Positions 35,184 to 45,054 of a DNA stretch of 64,000 bases are shown here, in pieces. Position 1 is the first letter of the stretch, and every line of letters begins with the position of its first letter. Made by a program: the position numbers and the translations under genes. This stretch comes from Lojkania enalia (Eukaryota; Ascomycota; Dothideomycetes; Pleosporales), in the NCBI GenBank assembly GCA_010094045.1, contig ML986640.1:1469-65468 (forward strand), in the 5' to 3' direction. The notes under the pieces are model-generated. The model was not told the origin of the DNA. It saw only the letters and a program-made list of their open reading frames with translations, and did no database searches.

Positions 35184-36029
35184 ATGTCCCAAATATCACA
35201 TTTCTCGCTTCACAAAATCTCTTCTGAAGATGAGACTACATTTACCTTCTCAGCAAAAGACTACAGCCGCTTCAAGTTCGGGGACGACACAACTGCCCGG
35301 CGTTATGGAATGGACTTGGCTCAAGCCTTTATAGAAACCGAACTTTTGGAGAAGCCATTGCCAAAGTTCGTTGTCACGGTCTCCTGCCACTACATTCCAA
35401 CTGCGGCGTTCTGGTTGCGACACCACTTCGTTTCCTACCTCAACCGTTACCTGGCCTTCAAGGGAAGCCCAGCAGAGAAAGTCGATATCTACCGGAACAG
35501 AATGTATGCCACAGACCACGCGACTCAGGGCGCAGGGGATAGTACCCAGATCCTCGAAAACATAGAGTGGCACATAGATGTACCACGGATACAAGGCAAA
35601 ACCATCATCGTCATCGATGATATCCGAGTCACTGGAAAACACGAGGAACGCAAGAAGCGCATGTTCGCCGAGGCAGGCCTCACAAACACTCCCATCCATT
35701 TCGTCTACTTCGCCGAAGTGACCAACTCGGCCGTCGGCCCAACTTTTGAGCACCGCCTAAACTCCACCGTCGTCCACACCATCCAGGACCTTGCACCCAT
35801 TGTGCGGAATCCGAGCAAATTCCGAATGAACTGCTGTTTCGTAAAGTTCATTCTGAAATATGCATATGTGGATTTTTGCAGGTTTATGCGCATGCAGGAG
35901 GATGGATTTGCGCAGATACTACTAGATTATGCGCTAGGGAGTCAGTATTATAGTTTGAGTGAGTACGAGGAGAACTGTAGATTCTTGAGATGGGATGTAG
36001 GGGTGAGGGAGGCGGCGGAAAGGGTGTAG
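35184..36029 (+). CDS. PRTase_3-like phosphoribosyltransferase
   Basis: Single exon, 281 residues. YSRFKFGDDTTARRYGMDLA (28-47) near the start and VSCHYIPTAAFWLRHHF (66-82) lead to TIIVIDDIRVTGKHEE (140-155). The last is the PRPP-binding loop of type-I phosphoribosyltransferases (acidic pair followed by TG). FEHRLNSTVVHTIQDLAPI and the C-terminal FAQILLDYALGSQYYSLSEY match the PRTase_3 (ComF-like) pattern I know mainly from bacterial tellurite/stress (Ter) gene clusters. A role as a base/PRPP transferase is likely; the substrate is unknown. Lack of introns and the mostly bacterial family suggest old transfer, as inference. Next gene in the same direction is a 2OG-Fe(II) oxygenase. Confidence 0.65.
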   Translation: MSQISHFSLHKISSEDETTFTFSAKDYSRFKFGDDTTARRYGMDLAQAFIETELLEKPLPKFVVTVSCHYIPTAAFWLRHHFVSYLNRYLAFKGSPAEKVDIYRNRMYATDHATQGAGDSTQILENIEWHIDVPRIQGKTIIVIDDIRVTGKHEERKKRMFAEAGLTNTPIHFVYFAEVTNSAVGPTFEHRLNSTVVHTIQDLAPIVRNPSKFRMNCCFVKFILKYAYVDFCRFMRMQEDGFAQILLDYALGSQYYSLSEYEENCRFLRWDVGVREAAERV

Positions 36030-36790
36030 GTTCAGTTCTTTGGGGGTATTGTGGATATATCTCCATCGATGATGTAATGCCCATGATAGTCAATCGGTGG
36101 TCGATTTTCTAATATACTTTTCTAATACTCATGCTGAAAACTCTCTTGCTCAACTTCTTGCGACGTTCTGTTGTTATACCTTTCCCTCTTAAAGCACCAC
36201 TTGAGGGCGTATGAGGGTTTACAAATGGGAATCTCGGAAAGAATAATATGCTCGAAATCCAAATGCGATGGCAAAACCCGTACTTCCCTTTTATTCTTTC
36301 TCAGCCTATTCTTCCCAATCTCATGCGCAGTAATAGGAGAGATTAACTCACGGCGAATATCTAGTAACTGTGTGGTCGTTGAAGCAATAATTCTAGGATG
36401 ATGCTCTTGTACAGCTCTACAACTCTTCCTCCGATATCGAAACTCGGAACCTTGCATTGTACACTGAGCAAGGCATCCTGGTTGTAAAACACAAGGTACA
36501 AAATTAGTGATTTGTCCGTGGCGGTTTCCACATCTATTGTACCATCTAGTTGCATTTCACATATTGTTCATGTACCATGCATCGCCTTATCAACCGCAAT
36601 TCAGTGTAGTTATTATTTATTCACCGCATCAAGCAGACGAGTTACTTAAAGGCATTCCTTCGGTTGTTTCTCTTATCATCCTTTCCCATATTGCACTATA
36701 TCAACCCAATAAAGCCTTCGCTCGATTCATCTCAATCTAAGATTCCGCCTGCTTCCAAGAATCATATATAGTTTTCCCGACTACGACAGC
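36030..36790. other. Intergenic region between PRTase-like and oxygenase genes
   Basis: No supported gene. A TATATA at 36765-36770 is only 21 bp from the next ATG and probably lies in the transcribed leader. A CCAAT-like cccaataaag lies near 36705. Confidence 0.35.
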
Positions 36791-37948
36791 ATGGCCCACT
36801 CAAAGCCTGAAGTTGAAGCTTCAAGGGCATATCCCCACGACTCCTCTAGCCCAATGGGAACACAGCCTCCGCAGCGTAACAAACTCCAACCTCAGTCCTC
36901 AGGCAAGGCCACTGACCTGGGAACAGGGGTCGGTATTCAAGTTCCCCAATTCGATCCAGTAAAACACCTAGCATTCCAAGTTCCAAAGACCTTGATGATG
37001 TCGGACCTCGGCTTTGCAGATGATGTTGGCGTATCACCTGTCGCCGTTACATACCCATTTCAGCTCTTCACTCGGGAAGCTACTCAGATCATGCGCTCTG
37101 AGGTATTGAAGCCGGAGGTCAGAGAGAGCTGTACATTCAGCAGTAACATCGCCGCCAACCAGCTTCGCGGGTATGCGAAGGAGCATGCGCCCTTCACCTA
37201 TGCTGCCTGGAGGCACCCTAAGACGCACGCTATTGTGTCGAAATTAGCTGGCGTCGATCTCATTCCCTGGAGCGACTACGAAATCGCACACATAAACCTC
37301 TCTGTCAAGACCGAAGAGCAAGCGCAGGCAGAACGGGAAGCCCACAACGCACAGCGGCTCCACGAGGGTGAAGGCAGCGCCCAAGGCACGGAGAAGGACA
37401 AGCCGGTTGTAGGCTGGCACACGGATAGCTACCCGTTCGTTTGCGTCCTGATGCTGAGCGACTGCACTGACATGATCGGCGGTGAAACGGCAATTCGCAC
37501 AGCGAAGGGGGACGTTATTCGCGTCCGTGGGCCGACTGAGGGCTGCGCCATCATACTACAAGGCAGATATATCACGCATCAAGCTCTCCGCGCTCTCGGC
37601 GCGAAGGAGCGGATCACTGCAGTGACATCGTGGCGTCCACGGTCGCCATTTCTCAAGGATGACAGTGTCCTACGGACAGTTCGACCGGTGTCTGACTTGA
37701 ACGAGCTCTACTACGACTTCGCCGAGTATCGATTAAAGATGATAGAGGAGCGCAGCCGTCGGGAATATGAAGAGCTGCGCGCTCGACGGGCGCGGGGCGA
37801 GAAGTTCAACACGCTTGAACACAAGGCGTTTCTTGGAGCGATGGCTGACTTTATGAATCACACGAATCGCGAGATTGTGGAAGAGTGGATGGTCCCCAAG
37901 GGCTATATCGAGACGATTGACGTCCCCGATGTTGTGGTTGGGGTCTGA
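36791..37948 (+). CDS. 2-oxoglutarate/Fe(II) dioxygenase-like protein
   Basis: Single exon, 385 residues. The first ~50 residues are Pro/Ser/Gln-rich and probably unstructured. The core carries the iron triad in a double-stranded beta-helix pattern: H210-T-D212 in VGWHTDSYPFVCVLMLSD and H263 in RYITHQAL. R274 in KERITAVTSWRPRSP is placed to bind 2-oxoglutarate. ETAIRTAKGD and GCAIILQG are the intervening strands. A charged helical C-terminus follows. No signal peptide, so it is probably cytosolic or nuclear. Such fungal orphans are annotated as Fe2OG dioxygenase-domain proteins; substrate unknown. Gene order with the PRTase-like gene may or may not be functional. Confidence 0.75.
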   Translation: MAHSKPEVEASRAYPHDSSSPMGTQPPQRNKLQPQSSGKATDLGTGVGIQVPQFDPVKHLAFQVPKTLMMSDLGFADDVGVSPVAVTYPFQLFTREATQIMRSEVLKPEVRESCTFSSNIAANQLRGYAKEHAPFTYAAWRHPKTHAIVSKLAGVDLIPWSDYEIAHINLSVKTEEQAQAEREAHNAQRLHEGEGSAQGTEKDKPVVGWHTDSYPFVCVLMLSDCTDMIGGETAIRTAKGDVIRVRGPTEGCAIILQGRYITHQALRALGAKERITAVTSWRPRSPFLKDDSVLRTVRPVSDLNELYYDFAEYRLKMIEERSRREYEELRARRARGEKFNTLEHKAFLGAMADFMNHTNREIVEEWMVPKGYIETIDVPDVVVGV

Positions 37949-38650
37949 GGCGCCCCGCCGAGTCCCTGCTGAAGTCGACGCTCCAGGTGCGTTCGCTTTC
38001 GAGGTGCCGACATATGACAAGCCTCAATAGCTTAATCTCTAGTCTAATCTCCCCTCTATAACAAAATATTCTACAATCTGCTGTGCACCAGGAGACTGAC
38101 TGATCACTTGGTGATGCATACTCCCGCTGGCAGTAGGCCATCATCAGGCCGGTTTGATATCCACTCCTAACATCCCCCGGTTGCCCCCTTCGTCTCCCGT
38201 CACCCCCCAAATTCTCTGCTTCTCCCAGCGGCCGAGGACCCAGAGACTGTGATTTCGCTCGTACGTCATAATACGGGCGATTGCGTTTGCCCTCATTTCC
38301 CACCTTCACCTGCCCTTCCTAAAACGGCATAGCGCGGCGAAGGAGCCTGGCCAGCTGGCAGAGAACTTGCTCAGTGGCGTGATCCACAGAGGCGCAAGGG
38401 CTAGACAGCGGCGTTGAGCAAATTACTCCGGCTGTTGTCGGGTCTGAAAAGATACAGCGAGCAGACCCGGGGGTGTAGAAACTGGCTGAGGCTCTGTCCG
38501 ATAGTCTGGAGGCTCGAGGACGTGGAGAACCCGGGGACTTGGTGAGGCTACTAGCGCCACCGCTAGTGGCTGCTAGTGCCAATTGCGCAATCAGCACGGT
38601 TCTCCGCCGCTAGTCACGTGCTCGTAGGCCCCAGCGCCCTCCTGTGGGGG
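37949..38650. other. GC-rich intergenic region
   Basis: No gene recognised. Several overlapping minus-strand frames are compositional shadows. The right end leads into a strong TATA box. Confidence 0.35.
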
Positions 38651-38659
38651 TATATATAA
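38651..38659 (+). promoter_or_regulatory. Strong TATA box
   Basis: TATATATAA followed by a long pyrimidine-rich leader (ctttcttcttcttccatcct). This is a textbook fungal core promoter about 130 bp upstream of the small spliced frame at 38787. Confidence 0.5.
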
Positions 38660-38786
38660 GTGTGCCCTACCCCCTGTCCTAGCCTTTCTTCTTCTTCCAT
38701 CCTCCAGCCAACTAAATCTTCCAAGAGAGCACCTTGGGTTCCCATGTTGGTTCTTCTTCCTTCCAAAAACCATCTGCACCTCCCTC

Positions 38787-38994
38787 ATGTTGGCATTGAC
38801 TCCCACCATGTCAACCTCAAGCCGCCAAGTCTTTGGCTTCTGGTATGTCATGCTTTCACCTGTCTTCCACTTCAACAACTAACGTCTTTCCATGCATGAG
38901 CTACCTCGAGCCTCGCCAATATGTAGTCAAGTTTACATTCCGAGGTACCCATTGTCCCCCTCGCACTGACAGGGAGACAGGGAAACAGAAATGA
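38787..38994 (+). CDS. Possible small spliced ORF
   Basis: Exons 38787-38842 and 38901-38994 around a 58-nt intron (GTATGT, CTAAC branch, ATGAG acceptor) give 49 residues ending THCPPRTDRETGKQK. Support is the strong TATA box, good donor and branch sequences and an open frame after splicing. No family or domain is visible and the peptide is short, so it may instead be the leader of a non-coding or larger transcript. Confidence 0.35.
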
Positions 38995-41358
38995 GTCGTA
39001 TCAGCCACTTGACTCTCGACAACCTGAAAATCAGCATGATTTTACTCCGCGGCCACTGCAATCAAGACTCCTTAACTGGCGCAATAAAGCAACATGAGCA
39101 GCAACGCGACTTCACCAACACAATTACGTCACGCAATGCCCCTTGTCACGGAATTACCGTCCACTTAACAGTTACTGGGTCAAATGCACCTCAATCACTC
39201 GACTTTGCGTCACGATAAGTTATCAACGTCAACTCCGCTTCGCGCCACCTTATGTCATCAACTCAACTCTTTGGTGTGGCTTGCTGGCCTGGTTCTGAGC
39301 GTAAGTACCATTTGCCTACACCTTCTCTGAGCCACCGCTAACAAGTTACAGATCAGGTTCTCGTCACGTACTTCAGGTTAGGGTTCCAGGGTTTTGAGAC
39401 TGGGTTCCACCTCGGCCTAGTTGTAGCCCGGATGTCCCGACGCCGCCGCGGTTGACTGCAACGACTTGCATAGCATCACGCTTGAGTGTCAACTAGCAGA
39501 GCTAGGCGTCGCATAGCCGTTGGCAGTTCGTCGTGTGACATATCACTTGCTGCAACTAGGTCCCAGGGAACGGTGAGAGTGATGAGGCTGCCAGTTCTGT
39601 ACTTCGGTTTAACTAGAAGCCCATGGCCTTGTGCGCATGGCGACCTAGAGTTCTAGTGACTTCTAATCTCGAGGATTTTAGCAATCAGACTTAGCGTTTG
39701 AGATGGCATTTCGTAATGGTGGAACCTATTTCGCTCTCACATTATAAATGGCCAGCTCTTCTGCCTTGTGACTTCTGCCTTGTGGTGTTCTTCCAATTGT
39801 CCACACCAATCCTTGCGGTATCACTCACCCACGCTTCACAATATAACCATGCTGATGGCTGTGCCTGCTGACCATCGCTAAAGCCCTCAGTCTCCCCACC
39901 AGCAAACTAAACTTGACCACTTGGTTGTCCTCACCCATCACGGGAAACGCCCAGTGCCCGCGAAATGCATATTCCAACTACAGAGCCCATCGCGCCCGCC
40001 AACTACCGCTGTGTATTAGTACCCCATTCCAACACTCATTCTCCCATTTGGCTCTCCAGAACCTTGACGCGCAGCTCAACAACCGCCTCCGAATCCTCGC
40101 CCGTCAATCACACTCCTCCGCCGGACATCACTGTTCAATCAAATTATATAAAATGTTCCGCAGCGCCGCTAGGGTGGGTCACACAAGGACCTGTTGCTCT
40201 TTCCGATAGCCGGACGTGGGTAATGTTTTGAGTGAGAGATCGATAGCGCGGAAACGAGTCTATCTTCAAAATCAATTAATCACTCTTGGAGCACGAGGGA
40301 ATTAAAACGTTCTACCATAGTGCAAATAAGTCTCTGGCTGACCGCCACCGAGACAGCGGCCGCCATACCCCATCCCATCTAGCGCTTGTGCCCAGGGGGC
40401 TGCAAATCTTCCCACGAATAGGGACCTTGGTAATGCCACGGCGGTACACAGATTTATCGACTTGCCATTTTATACTAGGGGCTCGGGATCGTATTTTAGA
40501 TGGCACGATCCTCGTGCGCTGTTCATCAAAGATATTCTGTATTACATCGCCATGCGTACGGGTCTCAGGAAGTAGAGTGTGTATAAGGGGTAGCGCTATG
40601 TATTGGGTATCTTGATGTGTCGGGGAGTGTGCTGGGCGCTGCGGTTTCGGCAATGCTGCAGGACGCGGTTCCGAGCTGCGTCAAGCGTTGGACTCCTTGA
40701 GGTGAGCTTGGATTATGATGGGTGAGCTGTCGGAGTGAGGGTGTAAGAGTTGGTAGGCTAGAGGGTACGGACTGTAGACACGGTCGGTGATAAGGTCTGG
40801 AGGTTTGGCCTGGAGCGTGGATAGGCTTCCTCATGGCGTACGGACATGTATCACGTGGATGGGCTGTCTCGTGGTGCATGGACATGGATGTGTCGTCCGC
40901 GTGGACGCTTATATTCGGAGACAGAGACACGTTCAGCAAGGCGACTATGAGGACGGAGGATTATAATGAGCATGCCGAGAGTCGGAAGAGACCCCGGAGG
41001 CGTCTTGAGTTTTGAGTACGATTATCACAGAAACATTCCATAAATTGCTCCGCGCCTCTAAGGGAAAACTTAGCTTTCATAGGTCAACTACGGCGATCGT
41101 TTGAAACTATATACCAAGAACTCGAGAAACAGTCGCTGAACCACCAAAAAGCCCCTCGTTCGCCTTGCCAACATCATCCAAGCACACAAACGTGCGATAG
41201 CTCGACCAGACTCCCTCCTTTAAGTCACATATCCTATTGCTCACCGACACGTTTTGCAATTCTGTCCTTATCCTACGCCAGGTCGTCTTGATCGTCCATA
41301 CCTTCGCTATCAAAATTCACAGTTTCACTCGTCTAACCGTTCGAAAGCCTGAGAGTGC
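38995..41358. other. Intergenic, no supported gene
   Basis: Many overlapping frames of 60-124 codons on both strands (for example 39913-40209 +, 40565-40939 -) lack domains, leaders or convincing introns. I see no repeat or RNA gene. Confidence 0.35.
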
Positions 41359-41673
41359 TTATCCATTTCCCTTAGTAGGAGCCTTGCGCCCGGATCTACG
41401 TGGTCGCGCGGGTCTCCGTTTCGTCACCCTGTTTGGCCGTACGGCTTTGTCTGCGTTGATATTTAAGTATAAAAAATAGAGAGGGAGGAATTGGGAAAAC
41501 AACATACCCTGAACCCGGCTCTCATGATAAGGTGAAGGACGGGTTGATACCTTAACTTGGTGTTGCTCGCTCGCAGAGAGTGTACTGAGTGACACTGAAA
41601 TTGTGATACGGAAGAGTTCAAGAGGTGGTTGGTGAGCTTGCTGGCTTGTTGGGTAGAGAGGGCTTTGCGACAT
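41359..41673 (-). CDS. Small basic protein
   Basis: Exons 41673-41508 and 41450-41359 across a 57-nt intron (GTATGT...CGCAG) encode 85 residues. Both frames are open only up to the intron, and splicing joins ESRVQ to DKAVRPNRVTKRR. The C-terminal third is strongly basic (KRRPARPRRSGRK), suggesting nucleic-acid binding or a nuclear/nucleolar signal. The 5' leader contains a C-run and A-run (complement of the tract at 41709-41750), 36 bp from the start codon. No family recognised. Confidence rests on the intron. Confidence 0.4.
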   Translation of the reverse strand: MSQSPLYPTSQQAHQPPLELFRITISVSLSTLSASEQHQVKVSTRPSPYHESRVQGMLFSQFLPLYFLYLNINADKAVRPNRVTKRRPARPRRSGRKAPTKGNG

Positions 41674-41708
41674 GTTGATTTCGGGCTGTTGGGGATTATG
41701 ATGAGGCG

Positions 41709-41750
41709 TTTTTTTTTTTTTGGGAGGGGAGGGGGGGGGGGGGGGGGGGG
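41709..41750. repeat. Homopolymer tract T13 followed by a G-rich run
   Basis: Thirteen T are followed by G4-A-type interruptions (gggaggggagg) and then an unbroken run of about 20 G. It may form G-quadruplexes and is a likely site of length error in assembly. Confidence 0.9.
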
Positions 41751-42315
41751 ATGGTGGTTATTTGGCTTTGGATACGGGTGGAGAGTTGGCAATTTATATA
41801 ATGCACTCGGGGCGCAGGGAGACAATTCCAGGCCATATACATAATCATGCGGCTTTCTTTTCTCAGGGATTCTCTAGGTTTCCCTTAGCCAGGGTCGATC
41901 AGCCACTCATAATAAATGAGGGACAAATAGCTATGTTGCACAACGTTATGCATGTCGGCGCCTCATTCATCCAGACATGTCCTTGCCAATACAGCCCTGT
42001 CTGTTTCCATGCCCTGGAACCGAACCGTGCAAATTTTGTGAAAATTTAGAGACTATGCTGTCGTCGGGTCGATTATTGGGTCGCGGCCGTCATGGTAGTC
42101 GCTTTTATGTTTCCCTCTGAAACTAAAAACTAGGTGGCAATGCCATGGTTCCTGTCAGCCGACGAGCAAAAATAATAAACTTTTATAAATAATTCTCGGT
42201 TGCCTTCTTCTATACGACATACCAATCAGGCGATGAAACAGACTGCACGTTTCACCGGAGAGAACCGAAGTTCCAAGGACGGGTAGATAGAGGGTAAGGT
42301 GATGCAATAAGAATC

Positions 42316-42771
42316 TCATTCGTGGAGCATATACCGCTGCAAAATACCATTCACTCGCCAATATCTACCGCAGCGATGTACGCCCTTGCATTCTTTGTCG
42401 TCAACACCGATAACTCTGTTTCCCAATAGTCGGGTGTTGACATCAACTATTGTCGAATGGATGATTATGAACTCGCATTCCCCCCAATACGAAAAATCTT
42501 CAAGGCAAATAGGGCTATACGCCAACTTACCCAATGACAAGAGCCGGAATGTATCGTTGGGCTTATCGTAAAAGAAAACCCTGCCCCTGCTTATTGAATC
42601 CTGGCGTCTGCCAAGCATTCCCAACCCCCTCCACAATCCCCACCTATGATGCCGTTCCAAATTTTGCTGAACAACATTTCGCCGCATCTCACACTCACAA
42701 AGCTCTTTTTTACCTATATCTTGCTTCTTCATTGTCTTCGTTGCTTGCTCTAATGTAGTTTTCCCGTCCAT
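42316..42771 (-). CDS. Hypothetical protein, unclear
   Basis: A 151-codon open frame with protein-like composition (RGRVFFYDKPNDTF, FIIIHSTIVDVNTRLLGN). No domain, signal peptide or membrane helix is recognised. It could be one exon of a longer minus-strand gene or chance; upstream frames at 42938-42750 are in other phases without clear splice sites. Confidence 0.25.
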   Translation of the reverse strand: MDGKTTLEQATKTMKKQDIGKKELCECEMRRNVVQQNLERHHRWGLWRGLGMLGRRQDSISRGRVFFYDKPNDTFRLLSLGKLAYSPICLEDFSYWGECEFIIIHSTIVDVNTRLLGNRVIGVDDKECKGVHRCGRYWRVNGILQRYMLHE

Positions 42772-42962
42772 GTACTTCCATGATGTCTTCTTTGGGCCAA
42801 TTTGGTTGACCTCTTCGTCATCCCCATATTTCCATGGTCTAGTTTTTTCTTATGGGTCTTCGCATATCTATGTTTATTTTTCACATTCATTATGTCTTTC
42901 CACCACATGTCGAGTCCGTTGTTGCCTTCCTTATTCATGCTATGTTTGCATTAGTTAGGGAA

Positions 42963-43301
42963 CTATGCGAGGATTGATATGATTATGGGTCTGACATCAT
43001 TGTAGATACTCTCCAGTCCTGGGGAGCTTGAATGGTGCAGTCCTGCCTGGGCACGGGCTTCAAGTTCGCCGATGTCTTCGATGGTATCGCCGACCGCTTT
43101 TGAAGAGGCTCTTGATGAGCCGATCCTGGGCATATATGTGAGCGTGTTTCCCGACAAGTGGCAACCCTTTGAATCGTTATACAGTACTAATGCCTCATTA
43201 TATACTGATCCTTCTCCTTCTATGTGAACTATATTCTTTCTAATATCTGGACCAATAGCCCCCCCCCAGGAGGTAGTAATTCGCAGTGCTAAAGCAGGCA
43301 A
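42963..43301 (-). CDS. Hypothetical protein, unclear
   Basis: A 112-codon frame containing GAIGPDIRKNIVHIEGEG and TIEDIGELEARAQAG, ending IIISILA. Composition looks coding but the start is uncertain and no family is recognised. It could be the last exon of a gene truncated upstream by the divergent gene at 43623. Confidence 0.25.
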   Translation of the reverse strand: MPALALRITTSWGGAIGPDIRKNIVHIEGEGSVYNEALVLYNDSKGCHLSGNTLTYMPRIGSSRASSKAVGDTIEDIGELEARAQAGLHHSSSPGLESIYNDVRPIIISILA

Positions 43302-43622
43302 TTGGTCCTATGGAAGCTTGCGTACAGAGAGCAAACTAAAAGGCAGGGTTCTGTACTTTGGGAACCATTCCTCCAATGTGTTTGGGCATGATGAGTGTTG
43401 CCTTAGCTAACGCAAACAGCGCCGGCGGAGTCTCGGCAGTGATTGTTTCACTCCATGACTTTCACTAAGCTCCAGGCCCCTCCGTCACGACCTACGCGAT
43501 TTCCTCCCTTGAGCGCCGGCAAGCTAAACTTCAAACCCACTCCACTACCCATATACTCCCGTCATAGTCACCCTACCAGCCTGCATATTTCCCCTTCTTC
43601 CGCCAACTTCATACAATTCAAA

Positions 43623-44886
43623 ATGTCGAAGCATCTTGCAGAAGCAATCGACGTGATCATCAACCTCCACCTGGCAGCACTCCACCATCTTTCGATCGAC
43701 CCCGCCAGTAGGATGGCGCGCCAGCAATACATTGATAGTCTCTCGCAAGAGACCCTGAAGCGCCTCATGGCTAGGGTCTACTACCAGAAGCTCAATCGCC
43801 GCCTGCGCCGGGAGATGGCAGAGCTCCTAGTCGAGCTAATGGTCGCCGGTGGTGACCAAGTTGATCTGTCTCACGGTATGTATACCCCCCCTTTCGTTTC
43901 ACACGCCTTGGGATACACTCCAGCTTCAGTGAACGCAGGTCGGTTAATGCTAACGTTCAATAGCTTCACTTACAACCTTGGAGCTGGTAGAACTCACCAA
44001 GACCAGACCAGGCCATCAGGATGAGAAGCGGGCAAAGATCGCGACGTACAATAGGAACGACTTGTACGACGTGTATGACGACTGGAGCTACGAGGACGGG
44101 AATAGGGCACATATCGAATGCGCCGCAGCTACCATGATGGACTCATGGGTCAACCAGAACAAAGGCGGTGCTAACTCTAACGCCTCGGAGATCGTATTCC
44201 CTGTTCTCGTCCAAGAGCTCGCCGAGGACATGGAGGAGGTCCAGGATACGCCGATAGGGCTTAGTGTCTTTGGCCCTTTTCCTGAGCATCCTCCTGGCAC
44301 TATAGACGACGAGGAGATGCCGCTTGCGGACGGCAACGAGGAGCAGGGAGACGACGTAGTCCAAAGCGGTGAAGAAGATGATCTGTTCCCTCGCTCCCTC
44401 CGGCCCCGAAAGCCCAAGGCCCCTAGTCCGCCCCCAAAACCTCCTCCACAAAAGAAGCCAAAGAAATCGAAGGGCCTCCAGCCCGTCTCTATGGCCATTT
44501 CCATCTTCCTACCCAGCGATGCTTCCATCGGTGGCGACTTCCGCGATATTGGCATCCTCCCGCCAGCCATCCGTACCACTCTCGTCAATCGATTCTACGA
44601 CCGCATCAAGGACAACGAAGTTCGGACCGAGACATATGAGCGCATGACACGGAACCCGGAAGGGTATATGAAGGGTTCGTGCATCTTGAAGTATTTGTTT
44701 GCGAAGAAGCAGGGCCGGCAAATAGTACATGGAAAACAGATGGCTTGCCGCACGTGCGCCAATGAGAAGCGAGTCTGCGTGGACTTTGTGAAGTTGGACG
44801 ACTTTAGGCTATGCATCTATCCGAGGGCAGAGGGCGAGAGGGGCGATGCCACTTGGGATCAGCTTGGATTCTGGGCCGAGCCTTGA
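43623..44886 (+). CDS. Orphan fungal protein with C-terminal CxxC-x6-C motif
   Basis: Exons 43623-43875 and 43964-44886 around an 88-nt intron (GTATGT...GCTAAC...ATAG) give 391 residues. The splice joins VDLSH to ASLTTLELVELTK. The N-terminal third is helical (AEAIDVIINLHLAALHH). The middle has an acidic stretch and a Pro/Lys run (PSPPPKPPPQKKPKKSK). The end carries CRTCANEKRVC, LCIYP and a final WDQLGFW. This C-terminus recurs in a family of ascomycete hypothetical proteins resembling a half zinc cluster; no function is known. The in-frame upstream ATG at 43443 is probably in the 5' UTR. Confidence 0.7.
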
Positions 44887-45054
44887 GAGATCTAGAGATT
44901 TTGGGGTTTTGGTATTACTAGTTATGGATACCTACAAGATTGATGTATGATAGGGATTGGATCGCCTGGAATTTTCGTGCAGTACATAATGGGTCTGGAT
45001 ATTTTTGCAAAAGGGATGCTGGTATTTGCTTGATGATGAGGTGCTTTCTAACTA

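Noticed and set aside
34947..35192. 81-codon minus frame divergent from the PRTase-like gene
   Set aside because: Overlaps the PRTase start codon and has no family signal or upstream promoter.
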